Source of the DNA: Pseudomonas maioricensis
GTDB lineage: Bacteria > Pseudomonadota > Gammaproteobacteria > Pseudomonadales > Pseudomonadaceae
Direction: 5' to 3'
Length of the DNA: 41,696 nucleotides
Assembly (NCBI RefSeq): GCF_022790535.1
Contig: NZ_LOHG01000032.1
Span: 1-41,696, forward strand
In this document: positions 24,810 to 33,213 of the stretch, in pieces
Numbering within the stretch: position 1 is the stretch's first letter
How the letters are laid out: each line of letters opens with the position of its first letter
Position numbers and translations under genes: made by a program
The notes under the pieces: generated by a model
What the model was told of the DNA's origin: nothing
Databases searched by the model: none
What the model saw: only the letters and a program-made list of their open reading frames with translations

Positions 24810-25762
24810 TCGAACAGTTCAGACCGTTCTGGCAGCGCTGGCTGGCGCGCCGTATACCACCGGCTTCAAGGGTCCGACTTGACCATCGGCGCATCTTTAT
24901 AATGCCCACCCGTACCGGTGGCAGCTTCGCGCTGGTGCTGTTTTTGATGTTGTTGGTGGCCATTAATTATCAGAACAGTCTGGCCTACGGGCTGACCTTT
25001 CTGCTGTTGTCGATGGCCATTCTGGGGATTTTGCACACGTACCGTAACCTCAGCGGTCTGGTGATCAGCGCAGGGGTGTCACGTCCGGTATTTGTTGGCG
25101 AGACCGTGCAGTTGAGTCTGCGCCTTGAAGCCGATGGCCGCGCTCATCAGGCGATATCGTTGGGATGGGACGCCGCGTCGGTGCAGCAGGTCGATGTGTC
25201 TGCCGAGGAGCGAGTTGAAGTGGAATTGACCTTGCTTGCGCAGAGCCGGGGCTGGCTAAGGGCTCCAAGGCTGCGGATCGAAAGCGTTTTTCCCTTGAGC
25301 ATTCTGCGCACCTGGAGCTGGCTCGACCTCGAACAGACTGCGCTGATTTATCCTCGGCCGGTTGCAGGCGCGATGCCGCTGCTCAAGGGCGTACAACCTC
25401 ATGCAGAGGATCAGGGCCTGGCCACCCAAGGGCCCGGCGTGGACGATTATCAGGGGTTGCGCATTTATCAGCCCGGTGACAACCGGCGTCGTCTGCACTG
25501 GAAAGCTTACTCCCGCGGCCAAGGCTTGCTGCTCAAGGATTTCACCGACCTGAGCGGTCATGACCTGTGCCTGGATTTCATGGCGTTGGGCGGCGATATC
25601 GAGGAGAGGCTGTCGCGCCTGTGCTATTGGGTGGTGATTCTGTCGCAGCGTCAGCAACCTTTTGCCTTGCGTCTGCCGGGGTTCCTGTCAGCAGTCGACA
25701 GTGGTAATCAGCATCGCGAAACCTGTCTGCGGGCACTGGCGCTGTATGGCGTGCGGCAATGA
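24806..25762 (+). CDS. DUF58-domain membrane protein
   Basis: About 318 residues. Two adjacent hydrophobic segments (about residues 35-75) are followed by a cytoplasmic domain containing the DUF58 signature YQPGDNRRRLHWKAYSRG at about residue 222, then a VWA-like tail. The start is uncertain: TTG at 24806 overlaps the MoxR stop by 3 bases and has AGAGG 10 bases upstream, while ATG at 24779 would add nine residues and overlap by 31 bases. DUF58 proteins are usual partners of MoxR ATPases; the function is unknown. It overlaps tgpA by 4 bases (ATGA). Confidence 0.9.
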   Translation: MIEQFRPFWQRWLARRIPPASRVRLDHRRIFIMPTRTGGSFALVLFLMLLVAINYQNSLAYGLTFLLLSMAILGILHTYRNLSGLVISAGVSRPVFVGETVQLSLRLEADGRAHQAISLGWDAASVQQVDVSAEERVEVELTLLAQSRGWLRAPRLRIESVFPLSILRTWSWLDLEQTALIYPRPVAGAMPLLKGVQPHAEDQGLATQGPGVDDYQGLRIYQPGDNRRRLHWKAYSRGQGLLLKDFTDLSGHDLCLDFMALGGDIEERLSRLCYWVVILSQRQQPFALRLPGFLSAVDSGNQHRETCLRALALYGVRQ

Positions 25763-27777
25763 GTAACGCCGCCTCCGGGCTGAGCCTGCCGATCCCCCGT
25801 GCCAGCCTGACCTGGCTGCTGCTGGCACAGGCGCTGGTTGTCGTACCGTTCATTCAGCACATCCCAACAATGATCACCGGGCTTTGGCTGGCCTGTACGT
25901 TGTGGCGCGTGCAGATATTCCGCATGCGTGCCCGTCATCCCGGTTCCTGGGTGAAAGGCGGGCTACTGGTCGGCACCGCGGGCGGTGTTTATCTGGCACG
26001 CGGCAGTCTGGTCGGGCTGGAGGCGGGGGCGGCTCTGTTGGTGGCGGCATTTGTGTTGAAAATGCTCGAAATGCAGAATCGACGTGATGCGCTGGTGCTG
26101 ATTTTTCTTGGTTTTTTCTGCGTCGCGGTCGGCTATCTGTTTGAGGACAACCTGCTGTGGGCGGTGTTTACCTTGTTGCCGGTCAGCACATTGTTGGCGG
26201 CATTGATCGGCTTGCAGTCATCCAGTCAGGCGAGCGGTCAGGTCAATAGCTTGAAGCTGGCGTTCAAGTTGCTGCTTCAGGCCGTGCCGCTGATGCTTCT
26301 GTTGTTCCTGTTTTTTCCGCGTCTTGAGCCGCTTTGGTCACTGCCGCAGCCGAGTAACAAAGGCCTGACGGGACTTTCCGACAGCATGGCGCCAGGCGAT
26401 ATGGCCGAGCTGAGCAAGTCCGCTGCGCTGGTGTTTCGCGCCAGCTTTGAAGGGCCAATCCCGGCGCGTAACCAGCTCTATTGGCGATCGCTGACGCTTG
26501 AACAGTTCGACGGTCGGCGCTGGTCACAGTCGTTGCGAGCGCAAACGGTGCAAGTTCCGCAGTGGCAGAAACGCGGTGATCCCTTGAGTTACAGCATCGT
26601 GATGGAACCCAGTGGTCGCCCCTGGTTGTCGAGCCTTGATATAGGCGAAAGCGACCAGGCAGATGTGCGCCAGATGAATGATTTCCGTCTGCAGCGGCGT
26701 CGACCGGTTGAGCAGTCGTTGCTTTACAACGTCACCTCCTGGCCGGACGCTACTCGTGAGGCTCAGCTCAACGAGAACATTCAACGCCAGGACCTGCAGT
26801 TGCCCGGCAAAGGCAACCCGCAGGCGCGTCAATGGGCCAGTGATCTGGCGCGACGCTACCCCAAACCTGAAGCCCTGGCACAGGCGATGCTCGATTACTT
26901 CGCCCGCGAGCCTTATCACTACACCCTCAAGCCGCCGACGCTGGGGCCTGACAGCATCGATGATTTCCTGTTCGACAGCCGCCGTGGTTTTTGTGCGCAC
27001 TACGCCGGGGCCATGACCTTTGTGCTGCGCGCTGCGGGGATTCCAGCACGGGTGGTGGCCGGTTATCAGGGCGGCGAATTGAACCCGGACGGGCAATACC
27101 TGACCGTGCGCCAGTTCGATGCACACGCCTGGGTCGAGTATTGGCAGCCCGGTGTAGGCTGGCGCAGCGTTGACCCGACCGCTGCCGTCGCGCCGCAACG
27201 CATCGAGCAAGGCCTTGAACAGGCACTTGCTGCAGATGAAGCATTTCTCGAAGACTCACCCATGTCGGCCCTGCGCTATCGCAATGTCGCATGGCTCAAT
27301 TCGCTGCGCCTGAGCTGGGACAATCTCAACTATGGCTGGCAGCGCTGGGTCCTCGGCTATCAGGGGCAGGAGCAGTTGCGGGTGCTCAATCGCTGGTTCT
27401 CGGGGCTGGAAACGCCGGCCTTCATTGGTGGGCTGGGTCTGATTCTGGGGCTGTTTGCGTTGTGGGTGTTCAAGCCCTGGCAGCGGGAAAGTGATTCGCA
27501 ACTTCGCCTGTTCAACGTGTTCGAAAGACTGCTGGCCCGCCACGGTTTACGGCGTTTGCCTGGCGAGGGCGCTGAAGAGTTCTCGCGACGTGCGGCGCTG
27601 TCGTTGCCTGTGCATGCCGCCGCTATCGGTGCGTTTGCTAAAGAGTTCCAGGCGCAACGTTATGCGGGTAGCGATTCCTCACCGGGCGAATTGCGGCGGC
27701 GTTTGAAGTACCTGCGGCGCCGTCTGCCCTGGCGTATGTCGGCGGCTAAAGAACCCACGGTTAACGAGAAGGATTAG
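25759..27777 (+). CDS. tgpA: TgpA-like transglutaminase-domain membrane protein
   Basis: A 672-residue inner-membrane protein: about six hydrophobic segments in residues 10-200, a periplasmic DUF3488-type and transglutaminase-like domain, then a C-terminal membrane span at about residues 553-573 and a cytoplasmic DUF4129-type tail. The papain-like triad is intact: C412 in RRGFCAHYAG, H456 in DAHAWVEYW and D472 in WRSVDPTAA. These equal the residues I recall for P. aeruginosa TgpA (C404, H448, D464) shifted uniformly by 8. TgpA is reported to be essential in P. aeruginosa; its periplasmic substrate is not established. The 4-base overlap with DUF58 indicates coupled translation. Confidence 0.93.
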   Translation: MSNAASGLSLPIPRASLTWLLLAQALVVVPFIQHIPTMITGLWLACTLWRVQIFRMRARHPGSWVKGGLLVGTAGGVYLARGSLVGLEAGAALLVAAFVLKMLEMQNRRDALVLIFLGFFCVAVGYLFEDNLLWAVFTLLPVSTLLAALIGLQSSSQASGQVNSLKLAFKLLLQAVPLMLLLFLFFPRLEPLWSLPQPSNKGLTGLSDSMAPGDMAELSKSAALVFRASFEGPIPARNQLYWRSLTLEQFDGRRWSQSLRAQTVQVPQWQKRGDPLSYSIVMEPSGRPWLSSLDIGESDQADVRQMNDFRLQRRRPVEQSLLYNVTSWPDATREAQLNENIQRQDLQLPGKGNPQARQWASDLARRYPKPEALAQAMLDYFAREPYHYTLKPPTLGPDSIDDFLFDSRRGFCAHYAGAMTFVLRAAGIPARVVAGYQGGELNPDGQYLTVRQFDAHAWVEYWQPGVGWRSVDPTAAVAPQRIEQGLEQALAADEAFLEDSPMSALRYRNVAWLNSLRLSWDNLNYGWQRWVLGYQGQEQLRVLNRWFSGLETPAFIGGLGLILGLFALWVFKPWQRESDSQLRLFNVFERLLARHGLRRLPGEGAEEFSRRAALSLPVHAAAIGAFAKEFQAQRYAGSDSSPGELRRRLKYLRRRLPWRMSAAKEPTVNEKD

Positions 27778-27780
27778 TTC

Positions 27781-28545
27781 ATGTCATCGATGGTTGACCA
27801 TCTGGTTGCTCAAGTCCTGGGCTTGCAGATAAAACTGCTGGCCTGTCAGGCGCGTCTTGCTGCCTCCACTGACCCGGAAGCCCTGCATGACCTGCGCACT
27901 ACGGTGCGTCGTTTGCGCAGCCTGCTGCGCCCATTACGCGGCATCGCCGGTGTCGAACAGCTGGAGGCTGCGGCTAAAGCGGTAGGAGAGCTGACGACGC
28001 CGCTGCGTGACATGGAGGTGCTTGCCGCGCACCTAGCTGATCAGGGCCTGACGGAAGCCGCGACTGTGCGTATCAATAAGGTCAACAAATCCTATGGGCA
28101 GGTCGCTACCTCTACCGAGCTGAATCGCTTGTTCGGCACGCTGGACCAGTTCCCTGGTTTCTTGCGAGCGCAGCAGCGTCAGCGGTTGCTGCGTGGTCTG
28201 CGCAAAACGATTGAGAAAGGCATGGACAAACAGTGGAAGAAACTCCGCGAAGCCATTGCCGACCCGGCTCATGATCGACATCGACTGCGCTTGCTTATCA
28301 AACGGGTGCGCTACGCCGCTGAGGCTTACCCCGAGTTGAGCCACCAACCCAAGAAAATGCAGTCGCGGTTGAAAGCCGCTCAAGGCGCATTGGGTGACTG
28401 GCACGATCATCTGCAATGGCTGGCTCAAGCCGGGCAGGAAAGTGATCTGGCACCGTGCATCGCGGGCTGGCAAACCGGTATTGTGCGGGCCGAGAAGAAG
28501 GCCGATGTGGCGCTGTTGCGCTTGAGCAAGACCTGCTTCGGTTGA
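27781..28545 (+). CDS. CHAD-domain protein
   Basis: A 254-residue helical, basic protein. It has the CHAD (conserved histidine alpha-helical) hallmark HDLRTTVRRLRSLLRPLRG near residue 36, and a second His-containing repeat RHRLRLLIKRVRYAAEAYPEL near residue 161. CHAD domains bind inorganic polyphosphate and associate with polyP granules; a triphosphatase CYTH domain is absent here. The ATG is only 3 bases after the tgpA stop, so it is almost certainly in the MoxR-DUF58-TgpA transcript. The link between polyphosphate and TgpA is only inferred. Confidence 0.9.
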   Translation: MSSMVDHLVAQVLGLQIKLLACQARLAASTDPEALHDLRTTVRRLRSLLRPLRGIAGVEQLEAAAKAVGELTTPLRDMEVLAAHLADQGLTEAATVRINKVNKSYGQVATSTELNRLFGTLDQFPGFLRAQQRQRLLRGLRKTIEKGMDKQWKKLREAIADPAHDRHRLRLLIKRVRYAAEAYPELSHQPKKMQSRLKAAQGALGDWHDHLQWLAQAGQESDLAPCIAGWQTGIVRAEKKADVALLRLSKTCFG

Positions 28546-28587
28546 CGCGCATAACGGAACACACAAATCACAGATTGAACGCGCTTT

Positions 28588-28661
28588 CTGTAGGAGCTGC
28601 CGAAGGCTGCGAAGCATTCAACCTGTGATACCGCCATCGCAGCCTTCGGCAGCTCCTACAG
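28588..28661. repeat. REPIN, GCCGAAGGCTGCGA family
   Basis: CTGTAGGAGCTGCCGAAGGC and its reverse complement enclose a 28-base middle. It starts 42 bases after the CHAD stop and likely marks the 3' end of that operon. Confidence 0.92.
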
Positions 28662-28815
28662 ATTCAATATTCGCCTAGAGACATCATGGCGTTGATCCGG
28701 CCGCAACTATGGCCGATATGACGTATGCGCAGCGCAGGGGCGCTGGTTAAGATCAATCCCTGTCTGCTGACTCGCCACTGTGCGGGTCTTTTATTACCGG
28801 TACTACGGGGTCTAC

Positions 28816-29610
28816 ATGAAGTTTTCCGAGCTGATCGACGCGGTGCACAGCAATTCGCTGGCCGTGACAATCCCGGCTGAATGGGCGCAGGGCCGCGCCA
28901 GTTTTGGTGGTTTGATGGCGGCGCTGCAATACGAGGCGATGCGCGCCAAAGTGCCTGAGGGACGACCCGTGCGCTCGCTGGCGATCACCTTTGTGGGGCC
29001 TGCTGAGCCAAGCGTTCCCATAGCGTTTGAAGTAGAAGTCTTGCGTGAAGGCAAAGCCGTCAGCCAAGTGCTAGGGCGCGCGACGCAAAATGGTCAGGTG
29101 ATGACGCTGATTCAGGGCAGCTTCGGTGCGTCCCGTGAGTCGGTGATTTCGGTCAAGGCTGATCCTGCGCCAACGCTCAAACCGCTGGAAGAGTGTCCGC
29201 AACTGCCCTTTATCAGCGGCATGATGCCCGAGTACCTGCGGTTCATGGAGCTGCGTTGGGCGTTGGGCGGGATGCCATTCAGCAACACGCCATCCCCGGC
29301 CATTGGCGGTTATGTGCGGTTTCGCGACATGGAAGAAGGGCCTTGCAGCGAAGCGCACGTACTGGCGCTGGTCGACACCTGGCCACCGGCGCTGTTGCCT
29401 CACCTGAGCAAACCCGCGCCGGGCAGTTCATTGACCTGGACCATCGAATTCGTTCAGCCAATGCCGACATTGAGTACACGTGACTGGTGCTCGTACAAGG
29501 CAGTGATTGAGCATGCCCGCGACGGTTACGGACACACCGCCGCGATGCTCTGGTCGCCGACGGGCGAGCTGATTGCGATCAGTCGGCAGACGGTGACCGT
29601 GTTTGGGTAA
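28816..29610 (+). CDS. TesB-like acyl-CoA thioesterase (double hotdog)
   Basis: A 264-residue cytoplasmic protein of the thioesterase II family. The N-terminal hotdog shows WAQGRASFGGLMAALQYEAM at about residue 20 and LAITFVGPAEPSVPIAFEVE near residue 55; the second hotdog has LALVDTWPPALLP near residue 185 and SLTWTIEFVQPMP near residue 210. Family members hydrolyse acyl-CoA thioesters; chain-length preference cannot be read from sequence. The start is the ATG at 28816 (MKFSEL); an upstream in-frame start at 28780 would add 12 residues. It is convergent with the orphan acyl carrier protein gene, with a hairpin between them. Confidence 0.88.
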   Translation: MKFSELIDAVHSNSLAVTIPAEWAQGRASFGGLMAALQYEAMRAKVPEGRPVRSLAITFVGPAEPSVPIAFEVEVLREGKAVSQVLGRATQNGQVMTLIQGSFGASRESVISVKADPAPTLKPLEECPQLPFISGMMPEYLRFMELRWALGGMPFSNTPSPAIGGYVRFRDMEEGPCSEAHVLALVDTWPPALLPHLSKPAPGSSLTWTIEFVQPMPTLSTRDWCSYKAVIEHARDGYGHTAAMLWSPTGELIAISRQTVTVFG

Positions 29611-29622
29611 GAGTGCGGCTTG

Positions 29623-29660
29623 ATCGCGGGTGAGCAGGAAATCTATGGCTTGCCCGCGAT
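29623..29660. terminator. REP-like hairpin between convergent genes
   Basis: ATCGCGGGTGAGC and GCTTGCCCGCGAT form a 13-base imperfect stem with a 12-base loop, in the 58-bp gap between the thioesterase stop and the acyl carrier protein stop. It resembles a minimal REP arm pair and could act as a two-way terminator; no T-run is present. Confidence 0.5.
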
Positions 29661-29668
29661 GGCCTGAG

Positions 29669-29914
29669 CTATTTTGCTTTTTGCTGAATGTAATCGATCG
29701 TTTTCCCAATGGTGTCCAGCTTCTCGACGTCTTCGTCGGGTATTTGAATGTCAAACTCCTTTTCAGCTTCTACTACCAGGTTTAAAACATTGATGGAATC
29801 TGCCCCCAGTGTGCGGAATGTCTTGTAGTCCTGAAGTTCAGCGACATCGACATCAGTTTCGAGTTCATCAGCAACAATTTGCTTGAACTTTATACTTATT
29901 TCCGACCTTTCCAT
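29669..29914 (-). CDS. Orphan acyl carrier protein
   Basis: An 81-residue acidic four-helix carrier protein. The phosphopantetheine site is S40 in LGADSINVLNLV; the common AcpP motif is DSLD, so Leu and Asp after the Ser are replaced by Ile and Asn. The rest keeps the ACP pattern, including EKEFDIQIPDEDVEKLDTIG. The ATG at 29914 is preceded by a strong GGAGG 6 bases upstream, and longer open reading of the frame adds nothing recognisable. It is not in the fabD-fabG-acpP-fabF cluster, and no ketosynthase, ligase or transferase is next to it. It probably serves a dedicated acyl chain rather than general fatty-acid synthesis; this is inference. Confidence 0.9.
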   Translation of the reverse strand: MERSEISIKFKQIVADELETDVDVAELQDYKTFRTLGADSINVLNLVVEAEKEFDIQIPDEDVEKLDTIGKTIDYIQQKAK

Positions 29915-30048
29915 GGCCTGCCTCCACTTTGTATTCAGGGGTGCGACGCCATTGATGCTGTGCCTAAACACCGGATCGGACAACTGTCATAAGTAACAGG
30001 TTAACCCTCAAAATCAGCGCGTTCCGACAAACGGGCCGCGCCGCCCAT

Positions 30049-30282
30049 CTAAGGGCTCGGGTTATTGGTTTTCAAGTGGATGCCCAGCGCTGCGATCAGC
30101 CCGATCATGCCAATGGCCAGCGAAGACAGGCTCAGGGAAAACACGCCATCGAGCATCAGCAGCACCGCCAGAATGAAAAACGGCACAGTAATCAGGTACA
30201 GAGAAAGATTGGGCAGTTGGCGATGATTGTCGGTGTAGCCACGCCATTGCCACGTTTGGAGATTGAGTAAGCGCTTGCCCAT
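30049..30282 (-). CDS. Small membrane protein, unknown
   Basis: A 77-residue protein with two hydrophobic segments (about residues 27-44 and 50-68) linked by a short turn. The basic/aromatic N-terminus (MGKRLLNLQTWQWRGY, then HRQLPN) is likely cytoplasmic. GAGGAA lies 7 bases before the ATG, which supports a real gene. It is 134 bases upstream of the acyl carrier protein on the same strand, so the two may be co-transcribed. I do not recognise the family and do not assign a function. Confidence 0.7.
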   Translation of the reverse strand: MGKRLLNLQTWQWRGYTDNHRQLPNLSLYLITVPFFILAVLLMLDGVFSLSLSSLAIGMIGLIAALGIHLKTNNPSP

Positions 30283-30626
30283 GACTGCATTCCTCTACAA
30301 AAACTGTGTGAATGCCTGAAGAGTAGGCCTGACTCGCGGTGGCGGCGAATCAAGCCTGACTATCGGTGTAATAGGGAGGGAGACAGGAGTGAAGAGTCAG
30401 ACCTGACACACCGCGCCAGCCCCTTTCGCCAACAAGTTGCCTCCTACCGTGAAGCGATAGGTCTGACCAGCGCGTTGCGTGGTAGGAGCGAACTTGTTCG
30501 CGAGACGTCAGGCCTGACACACCGCTGTGTTCTTGTCGCGGGCGAGCTTCCACAGGTGCTACGCCATTGAGGAGTACTGGCTTTAGCCGGGAGGGCGATG
30601 CAAATGAACGCCCAGCCAGTTCGGCT
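30283..30626. repeat. Gene-free gap filled with degenerate REP sequences
   Basis: This 344-bp stretch has no gene. It contains remnants of at least two REP types: a right arm CGCCAACAAGTTGCCTCCTACC at 30428-30448 (CCAACAAGTTGCCTCCTACC core) and a REPIN at about 30482-30555 with GGTAGGAGCGAACTTGTTCG at the left and GTCGCGGGCGAGCTTCCACAG at the right. The linker AGGCCTGACACACCGC occurs twice with variation. It separates the small membrane protein from the chemoreceptor. Confidence 0.75.
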
Positions 30627-32108
30627 TTAAAGCTTCAACTGCCCGATCGCTTTGCTCAGCTCGCCCGCCAGGGTGGCGAGTTCGTCGCTGGTGCTGGCTG
30701 AGTCTACGGTCTGGTTAACGGTGCGTTCGGTCACGTCGCGAATGCTGACCACCGCACGGTTCATTTCTTCTGCAACCTGGCTTTGTTGCTGTGCGGCAAC
30801 GGCAATCTGCGTATTGCTCTCGCGCATTTGCGCCACCGCGTCGGCAATGGCCGCCAGGGCTTCACCGGCCTCATGCGCTTGCTGCACGCACTCGTCCGCC
30901 TTGAACGAGCTGTCCTGCATGAAGTCCACGGCATCCCGTGTACCGGATTGCAGCGCCGACACCATGGTGGTGATTTCATCGGTGGAGACCTGCACGCGTT
31001 TCGCGAGATTGCGTACTTCGTCGGCCACCACGGCAAAGCCGCGACCCATTTCTCCGGCCCGGGCTGCTTCGATCGCTGCGTTCAATGCCAGCAGGTTGGT
31101 TTGTTCGGCAATGCTGTGGATCACACTGACCACACCGTTGATCTTCTGGCTGTCTTCGGCCAGGCGCTGGATCATGCCTGCGGTCTGTTGTACGCCGCTG
31201 GACAGGCCGGCAATCGAGGTTTGAACACGATCAACAACCGCTTTGCCGTCGCCCGCCAGGGTATCAGCCGTCCGGGACTGATCCCGGGTGGTGCTGGCGT
31301 GTTGGGCGATGTGGTAAACCGTTGCGGACATTTCATTGATGGCAGTGGCCACCTGGTCAGTCTCGCTCTGCTGACCCAGCATGCCATGGCGTACGTCGCT
31401 CATGCCTGCTGCCAGATGCGCCGCGCCTTGATCAAGACGTGCTGCGGTCTGGGATACGGTGCTGACGACGCGTTGATAACCTGCCTGCATGGCATTGAAC
31501 GCCTTGGCCATCTGGCCCACTTCATCTTCGCCGGTCAACGGCACGCGAGCCGAAAGGTCACCACTTTTTTCCACGTGCAGCATGACGTCCTTGAGGGTGT
31601 TGAGCTGGCTCAGCAGAAAGCGGATCAGCAACTGCGAGGCACCGAGCATCGCCAGCATCAATACGAATACCGCGATGGCATAGTTGGCGAAGCGGTCCTC
31701 GAGTACTTGTATCAGGCTTGGGGCAAAAGCCAGCACGGCGATTTTTTGCCCGTCAGGTCGAGCCACGAGCTGAGCGCCAATCAGGGGCTGTTGGTCCGTC
31801 ACCGGTTGTGAGTTCAAAGGCACCCAGTCTGTGCCGGAGGCGAGCTCGGGTAGCGGCTGGTCCTTGAATGTCGGTGTTTGTCCGGCGTTCCATATCAACA
31901 GCTGCGGATGCGTGGGCAGCGGCTGAGACACCGGCCAGTTGCCGAGCAGTCGGGCCTCGGCCTGGGCTGATTGCCGGGCACTGTCGACCCGCGCCTGTTG
32001 CTCCAGTTGCAAGGCGTAGATGACCAGCATCAAGGTGGTAAAAAACGCCACCGCGTTGACGGCCCAGAATTTGTACTTCAGAGAAAGATTGCTAAGCCAG
32101 GTGCCCAT
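30627..32108 (-). CDS. Methyl-accepting chemotaxis protein
   Basis: A 493-residue chemoreceptor. Membrane segment 1 is at about residues 15-33, followed by a periplasmic ligand domain of about 105 residues (34-140), segment 2 at about 143-164, HAMP to about 215, then the coiled-coil signalling domain. The highly conserved hairpin tip (EQTNLLALNAAIEAARAGEM and following GRGFAVVADEVRNLA) is at about 333-371. The ligand domain is small and rich in Pro/Gln, and I cannot predict its ligand. There is no C-terminal CheR-binding pentapeptide. The gene follows tatD on the same strand with a 93-base gap. Confidence 0.95.
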   Translation of the reverse strand: MGTWLSNLSLKYKFWAVNAVAFFTTLMLVIYALQLEQQARVDSARQSAQAEARLLGNWPVSQPLPTHPQLLIWNAGQTPTFKDQPLPELASGTDWVPLNSQPVTDQQPLIGAQLVARPDGQKIAVLAFAPSLIQVLEDRFANYAIAVFVLMLAMLGASQLLIRFLLSQLNTLKDVMLHVEKSGDLSARVPLTGEDEVGQMAKAFNAMQAGYQRVVSTVSQTAARLDQGAAHLAAGMSDVRHGMLGQQSETDQVATAINEMSATVYHIAQHASTTRDQSRTADTLAGDGKAVVDRVQTSIAGLSSGVQQTAGMIQRLAEDSQKINGVVSVIHSIAEQTNLLALNAAIEAARAGEMGRGFAVVADEVRNLAKRVQVSTDEITTMVSALQSGTRDAVDFMQDSSFKADECVQQAHEAGEALAAIADAVAQMRESNTQIAVAAQQQSQVAEEMNRAVVSIRDVTERTVNQTVDSASTSDELATLAGELSKAIGQLKL

Positions 32109-32201
32109 ATGAAGGTCTTCTTTGGTGAGTCAGCAGGAGAAATGCAGCAAGGTGCCATCATCATCTCCCACTGAACAAAGCGTTCCTTGACGTGGATCAA
32201 C

Positions 32202-33023
32202 CTATTCTTGAGCGGCGGCAGGTATTTGGGGTAATGAGAAAAACTCGCGTGCGGCAGCGCTGCTGTGGCTGGCAAGATCCTCAGGTGTTTCGCCGCGATG
32301 CAGTGCGACTTCACGAAGGACTTCCGGAAGAAAGCCGGGTTCATTGCGACCGTTTTTGGGTTTGGGGCGCAGGGTGCGTGGCAGCAGGTAGGGCGCATCG
32401 CTTTCCAGCATCAACCGGCCGCGGGGAATGTCGCGAACCAGCGGGTGTAAGTGAGTGCCACGACGCTCGTCGCAAATCCAGCCGGTAATACCAATGTGCA
32501 AGTCCAGATCCAGATAACTGTAGAGCGCCCGTTGTTCCCCGGTGAAACAGTGCACCACGGCCGCGGGCAGACGATCACGATAATCGCGGAGGATTTCGAG
32601 TAAGCGTTGATTCGCATCGCGCTCGTGGAGGAACACCGGCATCTGCAGCTCCACTGCCAGCGCCAGATGAGCCTCAAGAACTTTCTCCTGTTGAGGACGC
32701 GGCGAAAAATCGCGATTGAAATCCAGCCCGCATTCGCCCACGGCGCGCACACGATCTTCCAGCAGCAGGGCTCGTAGTTGGCGCTCGCTGTCGCTGTTCC
32801 AGTCAACCGCTGAATGGGGGTGAATCCCTGCGGTACTGAACAGCCGCTGAGCGCTTTCATCCAGTTCATGACAGAGCTTCAAAGCCTGCTCGCTGCCCTC
32901 GACACTGGTGCCTGTCAGCAGCAACTGGCAGACGCCTGCAGCATAGGCGCGATCGAGCACCGCCTGTCGTTGCGAGTCGAAGCTGGCATTTGTCAGATTG
33001 ACGCCGATGTCGATGAGTTGCAT
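32202..33023 (-). CDS. tatD: TatD-family metal-dependent hydrolase
   Basis: A 273-residue TIM-barrel hydrolase (amidohydrolase superfamily) acting as a metal-dependent DNase. The N-terminal segment reads DIGVNLTNASFD, like E. coli TatD itself, in contrast to YcfH/YjjV paralogues with HxH there, so the name TatD rather than a paralogue is favoured. Further motifs are STAGIHPHSAVDW near residue 64, AVGECGLDFNRDFSP near residue 96, VFLHERDA near residue 128, VVHCFTGE near residue 152 and LMLESDAPYLLPR near residue 205. It is not next to tatABC here. Start ATG at 33023. Confidence 0.93.
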   Translation of the reverse strand: MQLIDIGVNLTNASFDSQRQAVLDRAYAAGVCQLLLTGTSVEGSEQALKLCHELDESAQRLFSTAGIHPHSAVDWNSDSERQLRALLLEDRVRAVGECGLDFNRDFSPRPQQEKVLEAHLALAVELQMPVFLHERDANQRLLEILRDYRDRLPAAVVHCFTGEQRALYSYLDLDLHIGITGWICDERRGTHLHPLVRDIPRGRLMLESDAPYLLPRTLRPKPKNGRNEPGFLPEVLREVALHRGETPEDLASHSSAAAREFFSLPQIPAAAQE

Positions 33024-33134
33024 GGTGCTACCTCTGGCCGAAGACCGCTGAGGATATCAGAGCTTCGGTTCTAATAATAAAAGGTAATACAATCAGCCTC
33101 TTGAGCTGCTTTTCTGACAGGTTTTCGCAAAAAA

Positions 33135-33156
33135 CAGATGAAGTGAATTTCATCTG
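33135..33156. promoter_or_regulatory. 8-bp inverted repeat between divergent tatD and the MltF-like gene
   Basis: CAGATGAA and TTCATCTG are perfect inverted repeats around a 6-base AT-rich centre, lying 58 bases before the MltF-like start and 112 bases before tatD. A T-run with TATATT follows at about 33174-33186 and may hold the + strand promoter. The dyad could be an operator. Confidence 0.4.
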
Positions 33157-33213
33157 CCCAGCTTCACAAATCTCTTTTTTTATATTTTCGACCGGCATTT
33201 CCCTGGAGAGTGA

